From: an uncultured SAR116 cluster alpha proteobacterium
GTDB taxonomy: Bacteria > Pseudomonadota > Alphaproteobacteria > Puniceispirillales > Marisalimonadaceae
Reading direction: 5' to 3'
DNA: 64,000 nt
Assembly: GCA_902589185.1 (NCBI GenBank)
Contig: CACIRZ010000003.1
Span: 1 to 64,000, forward strand
Shown here: in pieces, positions 8,695 to 18,809 of the stretch
Numbering within the stretch: position 1 is the first letter of the stretch
Layout of the letters: the number at the start of each line of letters is the position of its first letter
Position numbers and translations under genes: made by a program
Notes under the pieces: model-generated
Told to the model about the DNA's origin: nothing
Database searches by the model: none
Seen by the model: only the letters and a program-made list of their open reading frames with translations

Positions 8695-10215
8695 TTAATT
8701 AAATTTTACCTGTGAAATTTGAATTTCACTATTAGTAGAAATAGTAGGCGTAAATTTAATTCTAGGGTTTACACGAGAAAATCCAACCATATGAAACATT
8801 TGCACATCAGGTATAATTTTTTCATGCAATCTCTTTTGTGCTTTGCGCCAGGTGTCTCTTCTCTTGGTTCCAGTAGCAGCTGTTGCTTCTGTAATCCAAG
8901 CATCTACTTGTTTGTCACATGTTGTAGATTGAGCACCTTTGCATGCATATTTATTAAACATGGAAAAAACAGCATCACCATTATTGTTGTCATGTTGACT
9001 TTGTTGTAAAGCTGGTCCTCTATCTTCAGCATAAGGCCTGCTTAAAAAATTAAGCCATCCTGCAGTTTCCATCATTTTAATTTTTATATTGAAACCAACT
9101 TCAGTCAGCATTGCATGCATAGCTTCCATTGCTTCTGTCGAATTAGGATAGATACCTAATCTTCCAATCAAAACAATTTCTTTATCTACTGGCACACCGT
9201 CTGCCTTAGCGGCTTTAACTAATCTTTTTGCTTCAGCAGGATCATATGGCCACGGCTTAAGATTTGGGTTGTGACCGTTGATACTTGGAACAACAATCTG
9301 AGTCATTTTGACAACGCCTTTTGGAAAAATTGTTCCCATTAATCCATCGAGGTCAATAGCTAGATTCATAGCTTTTCTTACTCTAATATCGTTAAGAGGA
9401 GCTCTTGTTAAATCAATCCTAAGTCTAGAAGTCTCTGAGTTGAAATAACTGAAATCCATTTTTGGATCATTGGCATCTTGTACACCAATACTTGCAGCTA
9501 TATCAGCTTCCCCAGTTTTAACCATAGCAGCTCTAACCGCAGACTCATTTCTCCAAACATATGTTGCATTCTCAACCTCTGGTTTATCTCCCCAATATCC
9601 GTCAAACCTTTTTAAGGTAACAGATTGACCAGGAGTCCATGTATTAAATAAATATGGACCAGTTCCTTTAGGATCACGAACGCCTTTTGCCTCTTGAGTG
9701 TTAGGACTTACAACAGTCATAGTACCCATCAAAGCTGGCATAATAGGTTGAGGTGATTCAGTTTTAACTGAGATAGTATGACTTCCTATTGCCGAAGCTT
9801 TCAATTTAATATTTCCAAAAAACTTCGTTCTAATTTCACAATCATACTTTGGGTTTAACGCTCGATTAATAGACTTTACAACAGCCTGAGCATTTAGATC
9901 TTCACCATCATGAAATTTAATACCTTTTCTAATATTAAATTGCCAAGTTAGATTATCTGTTTGTTTCCATGATGTTGCTAGTCTGGGTGTTACAGACCCA
10001 TCAGCTGGATTAATTTCAGTAAGTGTTTCCGTAACATTTTGTTTTACTATTTTTCCAACAACTGATCTTGTGGCTTCACAAGGATCGACAATGTCGGGTT
10101 CCTCAGCTATGACAATAGTTATATCTTTGCCAGCAGAATAAGCTGGAGAAAACAAACTTCCAAATGCCATAATTGTAGCTGTAGAAATTGCAAATGATAA
10201 ATTTTTTAATTTCAT
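8695..10215 (-). CDS. Peptide-type ABC transporter substrate-binding protein (SBP_bac_5)
   Basis: Signal peptide; VIAEEPDIVDPCEATRS, WQFNIRKGIKFHDGEDLNA. Confidence 0.92.
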   Translation of the reverse strand: MKLKNLSFAISTATIMAFGSLFSPAYSAGKDITIVIAEEPDIVDPCEATRSVVGKIVKQNVTETLTEINPADGSVTPRLATSWKQTDNLTWQFNIRKGIKFHDGEDLNAQAVVKSINRALNPKYDCEIRTKFFGNIKLKASAIGSHTISVKTESPQPIMPALMGTMTVVSPNTQEAKGVRDPKGTGPYLFNTWTPGQSVTLKRFDGYWGDKPEVENATYVWRNESAVRAAMVKTGEADIAASIGVQDANDPKMDFSYFNSETSRLRIDLTRAPLNDIRVRKAMNLAIDLDGLMGTIFPKGVVKMTQIVVPSINGHNPNLKPWPYDPAEAKRLVKAAKADGVPVDKEIVLIGRLGIYPNSTEAMEAMHAMLTEVGFNIKIKMMETAGWLNFLSRPYAEDRGPALQQSQHDNNNGDAVFSMFNKYACKGAQSTTCDKQVDAWITEATAATGTKRRDTWRKAQKRLHEKIIPDVQMFHMVGFSRVNPRIKFTPTISTNSEIQISQVKFN

Positions 10216-10303
10216 AATTTATTTTCCTCCTTAAGTTTATTTAACAAATTTAATTTAAAAATTTTTTACCTCCTTTCACAATTTTTTTAATAACAACAGT
10301 AAT

Positions 10304-11296
10304 TTAATTTAAAACTCTTTCAAGTTTTTGAAGAGTTTTTAAATATTTCGGCTTTGGCTCATCTCCATATGTATAAGGCCAATTGGTATATGAAACTTCT
10401 CCAACATAAATACTACCCTCACTATCAAGTGATATACCATGTGGTGCTTGAAATTGACCTAGTTCAAATCCTGCTCCGTTTTCACCCCCCAAACGTGATA
10501 TTAAGTTACCATTATTATCCAGAATACTTAACCTTGGGCCTAAATTTTTATATTTTCTATTAACCAAAAGTCCTGGTCCCAATTCTCCAACAATACAAAT
10601 TGGACATTTACCTCTAGGCATAAACAAGCCACATGGTCGATGAAGATTATTCCACTGTGTCTCGTATTTACCCTCTGTATTAAAAACCTGTACTCTGTGA
10701 TTTTCTCTATCAGCTACGTAAATCCAACCTTCATCATCAGCTACGATATTGTGAACAAGATTAAATTGACCAGGTCCCGTACCAGACTCACCAAATGTTT
10801 TAATTAGTTTTCCATCAGGAGAATATTTATGAACGCAAGCATTTCCATATCCATCAGTCACAAAAATATTATTATCTGGACATAATGCAGTATGGGTACA
10901 TCTATGAAATGGCAAATTAGACATAAATTCTGAAGGTTTCCCAGGGACTCCAATTTGAAAAATCAATTTTCCATCAGGAGATATTTTTTTAACTGTATGA
11001 TCCCCATCATCGGTACAATATATGTAATCATCTGGACCAATATGAATTCCATGAGGTCTTGAAAACAGGTTTTCACCCCAAGACCTCAAATAATTACCTT
11101 TTATATCAAAAATAATCATTGGGTGTTCGCCTCGGTTAAAGACAAAAACCTCATCTTTACTGTTTACAGCTACACCTGCAACGTCCATAAATGACCATTC
11201 GTCAGGAAGCTTTACCCAATCTTCGATAACTCTATACTTAAATTCCCCTTGACCAAGTAGAACTGACAAAACTATACCTCCCACTAAAATTATCAT
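10304..11296 (-). CDS. NHL-repeat/beta-propeller protein, membrane anchored
   Basis: GESGTGPGQFNLVHNIVADDEGWIYVADRENHRVQVF repeats; N-terminal TM segment. Confidence 0.85.
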   Translation of the reverse strand: MIILVGGIVLSVLLGQGEFKYRVIEDWVKLPDEWSFMDVAGVAVNSKDEVFVFNRGEHPMIIFDIKGNYLRSWGENLFSRPHGIHIGPDDYIYCTDDGDHTVKKISPDGKLIFQIGVPGKPSEFMSNLPFHRCTHTALCPDNNIFVTDGYGNACVHKYSPDGKLIKTFGESGTGPGQFNLVHNIVADDEGWIYVADRENHRVQVFNTEGKYETQWNNLHRPCGLFMPRGKCPICIVGELGPGLLVNRKYKNLGPRLSILDNNGNLISRLGGENGAGFELGQFQAPHGISLDSEGSIYVGEVSYTNWPYTYGDEPKPKYLKTLQKLERVLN

Positions 11297-11325
11297 GTTA
11301 ATAAATTCAAAAGTCTATAAATAAA

Positions 11326-11340
11326 TATCAATTATTGATA
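11326..11340. promoter_or_regulatory. Inverted repeat TATCAA-N3-TTGATA, candidate LysR site
   Basis: Perfect palindrome 30 bp upstream of the 10304-11296 start. Confidence 0.55.
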
Positions 11341-11483
11341 CTATATTTATATTAATTGAGATTTTATAAATTATAATAATTTAGATTAATTATGGAAATT
11401 GTTTGAATATTTTTTTGTTACAAGATGAACTTTTATATTAAACAATTATATTTTTAATAATTCATAAATATAATTGACTATTA

Positions 11484-11506
11484 ATTGATAGTTTGAAAGT
11501 ATCAAT
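11484..11506. promoter_or_regulatory. Inverted repeat ATTGATA-N9-TATCAAT, candidate LysR site
   Basis: Perfect 7-bp arms 18 bp upstream of the LysR ATG, same half-site as 11326-11340. Confidence 0.6.
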
Positions 11507-11524
11507 AAAAATTGAGTTTTAAGA

Positions 11525-12436
11525 ATGAATACTTCTATCACATTGGAGCAAATTAAGTGTTTTATAGCTGTATCTAAAGAATTAAATTTTAGGAAAGCAG
11601 CAAAAAACTTAAATATGTCTCAACCACCTGTTACAAGACACATCTTAAATCTTGAGCACCATCTAAAAACTAAACTATTTAACAGAAATAGTAGATCAGT
11701 TAAATTAACTAAAGATGGTACTCTTTTTTTAACTCATGCTTCAGAAATAATTTCAAGAATAGAAGAAGCAACTAATACTATGGTAAAAAGTAAAAATAAT
11801 CTTACAGGTTCAATTACACTTGGATTTGTTCCCTCTATGGCAACGAATATATTACCTTTAATTGCTAATCATATTAGAATTAAACTTCCTCAAATTAATT
11901 TAATTTTTAAAGAATATATGAGCTATGAACAAGTGCCAGCGCTTAATGCTGGCAACCTTGATATTGGCCTTACTCGACTTCCTAAAGATTTAAATGCTTT
12001 CAACTATTCAAGAGTTGTGAGTGAACCTTATTATCTTGCTGTTAATGAAAACAACCCACTATCTAAAAAAAATGAAATATCGATATATGATCTCCATGGT
12101 GAAGATTTTATTATGTATGATGCAATCATTGGTAAATATAGCTTTGAATTACTATCATCTTTATTTGTAAATAGTGGAGTTAAGCCTAATTTTGTACAAT
12201 ACGTAAGTCAACCAAGCGTGTTTTTGGGATTAGTTAGGGCATCCGTTGGTGTAGCATTGTTGGCTAGTTCTAGTAAAGAAAATTTGCCTGAGAACGTTAT
12301 ATTTAAAAAAATTTTGTTACCAGAATGGGTCAGAGCTGATGTATTTCTTGCAACAAAAAAAGAACCTAAAAACAAATTAATTCCAGAGGTTTATAATTCC
12401 ATAATGGAAGCTTTGTACAATGCTGAAAAAATATAA
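11525..12436 (+). CDS. LysR-family transcriptional regulator
   Basis: N-terminal HTH: LEQIKCFIAVSKELNFRKAAKNLNMSQPPVTRHILNLE. Confidence 0.95.
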   Translation: MNTSITLEQIKCFIAVSKELNFRKAAKNLNMSQPPVTRHILNLEHHLKTKLFNRNSRSVKLTKDGTLFLTHASEIISRIEEATNTMVKSKNNLTGSITLGFVPSMATNILPLIANHIRIKLPQINLIFKEYMSYEQVPALNAGNLDIGLTRLPKDLNAFNYSRVVSEPYYLAVNENNPLSKKNEISIYDLHGEDFIMYDAIIGKYSFELLSSLFVNSGVKPNFVQYVSQPSVFLGLVRASVGVALLASSSKENLPENVIFKKILLPEWVRADVFLATKKEPKNKLIPEVYNSIMEALYNAEKI

Positions 12437-12510
12437 ATATATCTTATACTGTTGAAAAAAAAAGTTAGAAGTTGGATAATTAAAACTATATGAACTAAAT
12501 TTGTGGGAAT

Positions 12511-13257
12511 ATGATATCAATATTAATTACTGGTGCTGCATCTGGGATTGGAGCTGCAACTGCAAAAAAATTAGCTTCAAAAGAAGTTTCTCTTACTTTA
12601 ACGACCAAAACTAACTTAGAAGGCTTAAAGTCTGTAACACAATTCGCAGAAAATAAAGGCGCAAAAGTTAGCTATATTTGTGGTGACTTATCAGAAAAGA
12701 ATTTTATAGGAGAATTAGTAAATTTAGCAAGAAGTAGTACCGGCAATATAGACCAGTTTATATCCAATGCAGGTTATGCTGACAAAAAAGAATTCGGAGA
12801 ATATAATAATGATGATCTGAATAGATCAGTTCAAACTATGGCAATATCCTTTTCAGAAATCATAAACTTATGTATTGAAGATTTTAAGAAATCAAGTTGT
12901 GGCAGGATTATTGTTATCAGTTCATTTGTAAATAAGAGTATTGGATTAAACAATAAGATTTTTCCAATAACAGCTGCTGCGAAAGGCGCTTTAGAAGCTC
13001 TTACTAAAACCCTATCATTCCAATTAGCAAGAGACAACGTGACTGTAAATGCAATTTCACCAGGTTATACAAGAAAAGATGGTAATCATTCTGCTCTATC
13101 ACAAGATGAATGGGATAAAATTATAAATAAAATACCTCTATCTAGACTTGCAAAACCTGAGGATATCGCAAACTTAGTAAATTTCTTACTGTCAAACGAA
13201 GCATCTTATATTACTGGACAAGTAATAAAAGTTGATGGTGGTTTGTCACTTTTATAA
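12511..13257 (+). CDS. Short-chain dehydrogenase/reductase
   Basis: TGAASGIGAA, ISNAGYA, C-terminal ITGQVIKVDGG. Confidence 0.93.
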   Translation: MISILITGAASGIGAATAKKLASKEVSLTLTTKTNLEGLKSVTQFAENKGAKVSYICGDLSEKNFIGELVNLARSSTGNIDQFISNAGYADKKEFGEYNNDDLNRSVQTMAISFSEIINLCIEDFKKSSCGRIIVISSFVNKSIGLNNKIFPITAAAKGALEALTKTLSFQLARDNVTVNAISPGYTRKDGNHSALSQDEWDKIINKIPLSRLAKPEDIANLVNFLLSNEASYITGQVIKVDGGLSLL

Positions 13258-13259
13258 AG

Positions 13260-14501
13260 TTACAACATAAATCTATCTGGTAAAAATGGATCAATATTAA
13301 TAGAAGTTTTCTTATTTTCTATCATATCAGCTAAAACAACTCCAGAACCAGCTGAAGTAGATAATCCAATGTGATTGTGTCCAAAATTGAACCACAAGTT
13401 TTTATGTTTAGGCGCTTTTCCTATCATAGGCAGACTATCTGAAATAGTTGGCCTTGAACCTAGCCAAGGAGCTTTTGTTAATTTATTTTTAAGGGGTAGA
13501 ATTATTTTTAATTTTTGGACTGCTTCATTAATTTGCTCTTCATTTAAATCTGCTTCTCTAAAATTTAATTCAACACCTGATGTAACTCTAATTTCATTTT
13601 TGTTACAGCTATAAACAAAACCACCATCAACGTCATGAATTGCTGGACTTAAATCAATATCCTTCTTAGTACTAAAATGATGATGGTAACCCCTTTCCCA
13701 TGCAAGTGGTATTTTATAACCTAAGTTATATAAAAAACCCTTAGACCAAGGACCTGTACAAATTACGACTTCGTCATAAATTTCTTTTTTTTTATTTAAG
13801 AAAACAGTCCAATGCCCACTAATGAATTTTATATCCTTACAAATTTCTTTATAAAAAGCACCTCCAGATTTTATAAAATGTTTAAAGTAATTTTTTGATA
13901 ATTGAATTGGAGACTTTACTCTCAGTGAATTTTTAAAAAGAACCCCTTTGTAATACTCAATTTGTAAATCTGGAAATTGTTTCTTTATTTCTCTTGAATT
14001 TAAGAGAGTATATTCAGCTTTGTTTCTATCTAAAATATCTAACTCATAAGAATATTTATCATAGCTTAATTGTGTTTTAAAAACCTTCAGCCATCCTGGT
14101 GCTTCAATGTTATTATTAGATTTAGTCTTTTTGATAAGTTTTTTATGCGTTTTTAAAGATAAAACCTGTAATTCTCTTAATACTTTTGCGGCAAGTTCCA
14201 TATGTTTTGTTTTACTAAACATTAAAAAGTTAATTACCCAAGATAATCTTGAAAATACAAATAATTTTGAATATCTAAATGACGTCTTTCTTTCAAAGAT
14301 TAAACTAAATAAAGATCTTAGTAATTGAGGATTATTAATTATCATTAGAGAAGAGTCTGTTAACACACCTGCATTTCCATATGAGGTTTGCGAACCAGGC
14401 TCATTTGGATCGATTAAAGTTACTGAAAACCCTCGGTTTATTAATTCAATACCCGTACAAATTCCAACTATACCTGATCCAATAATTACTATTTTTTTCA
14501 T
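13260..14501 (-). CDS. FAD-dependent oxidoreductase, DadA-like
   Basis: VIIGSGIVGICTGIELINRGFSVTLIDPNEPGSQTSYGNAG; C-terminal NFGHNHIGLSTSAGSG. Confidence 0.9.
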   Translation of the reverse strand: MKKIVIIGSGIVGICTGIELINRGFSVTLIDPNEPGSQTSYGNAGVLTDSSLMIINNPQLLRSLFSLIFERKTSFRYSKLFVFSRLSWVINFLMFSKTKHMELAAKVLRELQVLSLKTHKKLIKKTKSNNNIEAPGWLKVFKTQLSYDKYSYELDILDRNKAEYTLLNSREIKKQFPDLQIEYYKGVLFKNSLRVKSPIQLSKNYFKHFIKSGGAFYKEICKDIKFISGHWTVFLNKKKEIYDEVVICTGPWSKGFLYNLGYKIPLAWERGYHHHFSTKKDIDLSPAIHDVDGGFVYSCNKNEIRVTSGVELNFREADLNEEQINEAVQKLKIILPLKNKLTKAPWLGSRPTISDSLPMIGKAPKHKNLWFNFGHNHIGLSTSAGSGVVLADMIENKKTSINIDPFLPDRFML

Positions 14502-15214
14502 TTATTCAACAAATCTTGATGGGTTAAAATATTCTGACAAATATAATGATTTATAATTAAGTCATTACTTTCTTTGAGAGAATATTTGTTTTTTAAATTA
14601 TTTATAGCAGTTTCTAATGAAAGGTAATTCAAACCTTCAATAATGACTGCTTGAGATACTATTTGATCATTTAATCCTTGTGATGATCTATATTTTTTTT
14701 CTTCAGTATTCATCTGCCCATAACTACTATCGCCTAGAATAATATGCATTCCAGTTACACCATTTAATTTAAGTATTTTGGGTACAAAAGATCTTAAATT
14801 TTCTACATCATGATTATGTGGAATATTTTCACCTAAAAATCTTATTGTTGAAATATAACCACCTACTCCAATTGATTTACTGGATATGACACTACAAATT
14901 GTTCTGGATGGAGATAAGTAATTTGATAAGATTTCTTTTGTCCATTCAGTTGGGTTATTTAACCTTTCTAGATATTTTTTTGATGTAAAAACTTCTTTTC
15001 GTTCAGCCTCATACATCATAAAATATTTGTGATTAATATTTGTGCCAAGAATTCCAACGGCTCTCAAACCTCTTAAAAATCCGGGTAAAGATATCCTCTC
15101 TGGCATATGTTCTTTTGAATGCCACTCATTATATTCGATTTCTTTTTCTTCAACAATTCCACCCCAATTTACTAGAACGGCATTACCTAAAAGACCCATG
15201 AACTTTATTACCAA
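14498..15214 (-). CDS. EthD/dimeric alpha-beta barrel-like protein
   Basis: EIEYNEWHSKEHMPERISLPGFLRGLRAVG; overlaps the downstream gene by 4 nt. Confidence 0.55.
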   Translation of the reverse strand: MVIKFMGLLGNAVLVNWGGIVEEKEIEYNEWHSKEHMPERISLPGFLRGLRAVGILGTNINHKYFMMYEAERKEVFTSKKYLERLNNPTEWTKEILSNYLSPSRTICSVISSKSIGVGGYISTIRFLGENIPHNHDVENLRSFVPKILKLNGVTGMHIILGDSSYGQMNTEEKKYRSSQGLNDQIVSQAVIIEGLNYLSLETAINNLKNKYSLKESNDLIINHYICQNILTHQDLLNK

Positions 15215-15377
15215 TATTTTTAATTGTGATCATAGTAGATAATTAACTTAATTTAATATCAACAATTTTTTGATTTAAATATATTTATATCCAAAAAATT
15301 AACATGTTTACTCTAATTTATTTTTATTTAAGATAAATCAAATGAGGAGAAAAATGCTATTTATGTGGGATGATTAA

Positions 15378-15722
15378 ATGAGAATAATTGGAGTAATAAT
15401 CATTATTGGGATGGTTGTTGGAGCCGTATCAACAATAGATTATAAAAAGTTTATTGATTTACCTTCATTTTTATTAGTTGTGGGAGGATCACTAGGTTAT
15501 GTTTTGGCAAAAGGTAAATCCAGTAATTTTATAAAAAACTTTGGTGATGGTTCAGTTTATATGGGTTGGATTGGCTTAATGATTGGGATTGTAATTATAG
15601 GCAATCATCACGCAAATACAGAAAATATATGGCCAGCTTTTTCAGTTGCATTTCTACCTATATTATATGGTTATTTTATAAAATTAATCACAACGGGTCT
15701 TGAAAAAATTAAAACTGAATAA
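15378..15722 (+). CDS. Short MotA/ExbB-like membrane protein, orphan
   Basis: 114 aa; GMVVGAVSTIDYKKFIDLPSFLLVVGGSLGYVLAKG resembles a MotA N-terminus. Confidence 0.5.
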   Translation: MRIIGVIIIIGMVVGAVSTIDYKKFIDLPSFLLVVGGSLGYVLAKGKSSNFIKNFGDGSVYMGWIGLMIGIVIIGNHHANTENIWPAFSVAFLPILYGYFIKLITTGLEKIKTE

Positions 15723-15727
15723 TTAAA

Positions 15728-16786
15728 TCAACTAAAATTTTTCATTTTTTTAAATTTTGGATAAAGAAATTTTTTTGCAAAAATCAACATCATTAATACA
15801 GTGCATAATCTAAATAAATGGTGTGTCAAAACATAAGCTGGTTCAATATTTAAAAAAGCTGCCAACAATCCCATTTCATTAACTCCACCAGGTGCGAAGG
15901 CCAATAAAATTGCTTCTACATTTATTGATGTTAATAATCCTAATATAAATAAAAAAGGAACTATGCATAACGTTAGAGACAAAACTACAATGATCGCATC
16001 AATTAAATAATTACCAGCTAATTTCCAAGAAACTCCATTCATGTTGCATCCAAAAAAAGTTCCAATAAATAATTGAGAAATTATTAAAAAAGAAATGTTT
16101 GCCTCTAATTTAAAATATCCAAATACATGTAAGATTGCACTTATTATCAGAGGACCAAAAAGAGAGTGTCCAGGAAAATTTAGTTTTTTACCAATATATT
16201 GACCTAATGGAATTAATACAATAAATGCAATTACATGTAAAAAACTACCCTCCAAATTAGGCCAAGTAGATTCTCTTTCGTAAGCGCCTGGAAAAAATAT
16301 GAGTAATAAATTAGGAATAAACATAACTGTTAAAAAAATTCTAGTCATATGAGTTAATGATACTCTTTTCGCATCAGCTTTACATTCTTCAGCGCCTAAT
16401 GTCATTTCTAATAAGCCTCCAGCTGAGCCTATAAAAAAAGCTTCAGGTTTATTTATTTTTCTAGTTTTAAGTAGAATAAAATACGAAAAAAAGTGTGCTA
16501 AAGGCACGTATAACACCAAAAAAATAATAGAGATAATCCAAATATAAACATCATTCAAAATGCTTGGTTGGAAATAACTTCCAAGCCAAACACCAGTAAG
16601 ACCTACAAAAGGTGCACGAAAATTTCTGCTTAAATCAACATTTACTCCTGACAAAGCAAAAATAGCTACACTAAATGCTGGACCAAGCATCCAGGGCAAT
16701 GGTAAAAGCAAAAGGTTAAAAATAATACCACCTAACAGGCCAATTAAAATTGTTTTGATAAAGATTTTAATATTTTTTTTAAGCAA
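15728..16786 (-). CDS. AbrB-family (ammonia monooxygenase-like) membrane protein
   Basis: Hydrophobic; GGLLEMTLGAEE and LAFAPGGVNEMGLLA duplicated motifs. Confidence 0.85.
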   Translation of the reverse strand: MLKKNIKIFIKTILIGLLGGIIFNLLLLPLPWMLGPAFSVAIFALSGVNVDLSRNFRAPFVGLTGVWLGSYFQPSILNDVYIWIISIIFLVLYVPLAHFFSYFILLKTRKINKPEAFFIGSAGGLLEMTLGAEECKADAKRVSLTHMTRIFLTVMFIPNLLLIFFPGAYERESTWPNLEGSFLHVIAFIVLIPLGQYIGKKLNFPGHSLFGPLIISAILHVFGYFKLEANISFLIISQLFIGTFFGCNMNGVSWKLAGNYLIDAIIVVLSLTLCIVPFLFILGLLTSINVEAILLAFAPGGVNEMGLLAAFLNIEPAYVLTHHLFRLCTVLMMLIFAKKFLYPKFKKMKNFS

Positions 16787-17117
16787 TATTTTTTACCAAT
16801 CCCATCTTAATCATTTCCTTTATGGCTAAAATTAATTCTTCAACAAGTAACTCAGCAGAACTTCTTTTAATCTCTTTTTCTGCATTAAAAATACCTTTAA
16901 GAATTAAATGTGAATAATTTTCTAAGAAACTTGCATATTCTGTAATTTTAATTCCATTTGTATGCCTTTTAATCAATTTTACTTGCTAGATTTCTTCAAG
17001 TTCTCGAATAACTTTACTTACACTTGGCAGTGAAACATTCAAACTTTCAGTTACTTTGACAAAACTATTGTATTGAAGAACAGAAAGAAAAAATTGTATT
17101 TGTCTAATTTTTATCAT
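16779..17117 (-). pseudogene. LysR-family regulator remnant with in-frame TAG and no effector domain
   Basis: MIKIRQIQFFLSVLQYNSFVKVTESLNVSLPSVSKVIRELEEI*QVKLIKRHTNGIKITEYASF; TAG at 16986-16988 in frame. Confidence 0.8.
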
Positions 17118-17197
17118 TATAAATAATAAATAATTTTAATTTAATAACTTCTAAATAATGATATGTATATAAAAAAAATAAACAAATTAATTATATG

Positions 17198-17214
17198 CAT
17201 AACTAAAAGTTATG
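17198..17214. promoter_or_regulatory. Inverted repeat CATAACT-AAA-AGTTATG with T-N11-A spacing
   Basis: Perfect palindrome between the LysR pseudogene and the sulfatase gene. Confidence 0.6.
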
Positions 17215-17296
17215 AAAATCTAAAAAAATTGTATTGGCTAAAACATTAAAATTTGTTCATAATTTTAACTAAATAAATACAAATATTATAAATCAC

Positions 17297-18778
17297 ATGA
17301 AGAAAAGCTTACCTAATATAATTTGGTATTGTACTGACCAACAAAGATTTGACACAATAAATGGTCTTGGCAATCAATATATAAATACTCCTAATATAAA
17401 TAAATTCATGAAAAATGGATATACATTCAAAAATGCGTATGTACAAAGTCCTATCTGTACTCCAAGCAGAGCATCATTTTTGACAGGAAGATACCCTGCT
17501 TCCACTCATGCACACAGAAATGGTGCAGAACATTTTCCTGATCATGAAGTGCTAGTTACCAAAATACTTAAGGACGCAGGATATGACTGCGGACTAATTG
17601 GTAAGCTTCATCTCTCAAGTGCTGAAGGAGGAGTTGAAAAAAGAACAGATGATGGATACGATACATTTTATTATAGTCACGATTCAACTCCCAAATTAAA
17701 TCCAGAGACTGATGATTATAAAAGATGGATTGTTGAAGAAAAAAAACAGAATCTAAAAAAACTTTTTGAACCCGTTAATAATTTTTGCTGTGACGGTGTC
17801 CCTGAAGAATTTCACCAAACTACATGGTGCACTGAAATGGCAATAAAATTTATTAATAAAAAGAGAAATGGTCCATGGATGTTATCTATTAACCCGTTTG
17901 ATCCCCATCCTCCTTTTGATCCTCCGAAAGAATATAGAAAGAAGTATAATCCAGATGACCTTCCTGGACCTTTGTTTAAATTAAATGATATTGAAAGACA
18001 AAAAAAATTTAAAGAAGTTTGTCAGCAAGCAGTTGACGCTGTAAATCCTGGCGGAGAAAATCCTCCACCTCCGCCAGAGGGTGGGTATAAAAACCCAGGC
18101 AATTGGCCCCCTGAATCATTTAATGGCAAAATTGTTAAGGCACATTATTACGCCATGATTGAACTTTTAGATAAACATTTTGGGATACTTATCAATCATT
18201 TAGAAGAAATAGGCCAACTTCAAAACACTCTTATCATTTTTCATAGTGATCATGGTGAAATGTTGGGTGATCATGGACTAATTTATAAAGGAAGTCGTTT
18301 TTTTGAAGGATTAGTTCATGTACCATTAATGTTTTCGTGGCCTGGAAAGATAAAGTCAGACATAGTTAGTTCGGCATTAGTTGAATTGGTTGATTTAGCC
18401 CCAACTATCTTGGATGCAGCAGGCATAAATGTACCTTACTATATGCAGGGAAAATCCCTTTTTGAAAAAATGTGTTCAGGTAATGAAGTTAACTTTCACA
18501 AGCCTGTTGTAGTTTCAGAATTTAATGACTCATTAGGATCTCCAAGAATTGTAAGAGATACACACGCTACTATGACCTTTGATGGAAGATATAAAACAAT
18601 AATTTATCATGGACTTGGATTTGGTGAAATTTATGACTTAAAAAATGATCCAGGAGAATTTAAAGATCTTTGGGAAAAAGGAATAGATGATAAGTTAAAG
18701 TTAAAATTAATGCACATACATATTGATGCAGTAATGAATACCAGCTCAGCTGGAATTCAAAGAAAAGGAAGATTTTAA
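17297..18778 (+). CDS. Sulfatase
   Basis: SPICTPSRASFLTGRYP active site; HSDHGEMLGDHGL. Confidence 0.93.
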   Translation: MKKSLPNIIWYCTDQQRFDTINGLGNQYINTPNINKFMKNGYTFKNAYVQSPICTPSRASFLTGRYPASTHAHRNGAEHFPDHEVLVTKILKDAGYDCGLIGKLHLSSAEGGVEKRTDDGYDTFYYSHDSTPKLNPETDDYKRWIVEEKKQNLKKLFEPVNNFCCDGVPEEFHQTTWCTEMAIKFINKKRNGPWMLSINPFDPHPPFDPPKEYRKKYNPDDLPGPLFKLNDIERQKKFKEVCQQAVDAVNPGGENPPPPPEGGYKNPGNWPPESFNGKIVKAHYYAMIELLDKHFGILINHLEEIGQLQNTLIIFHSDHGEMLGDHGLIYKGSRFFEGLVHVPLMFSWPGKIKSDIVSSALVELVDLAPTILDAAGINVPYYMQGKSLFEKMCSGNEVNFHKPVVVSEFNDSLGSPRIVRDTHATMTFDGRYKTIIYHGLGFGEIYDLKNDPGEFKDLWEKGIDDKLKLKLMHIHIDAVMNTSSAGIQRKGRF

Positions 18779-18809
18779 GAAAAGAATTTTAAAAAATTTG
18801 AGTTAAAGC

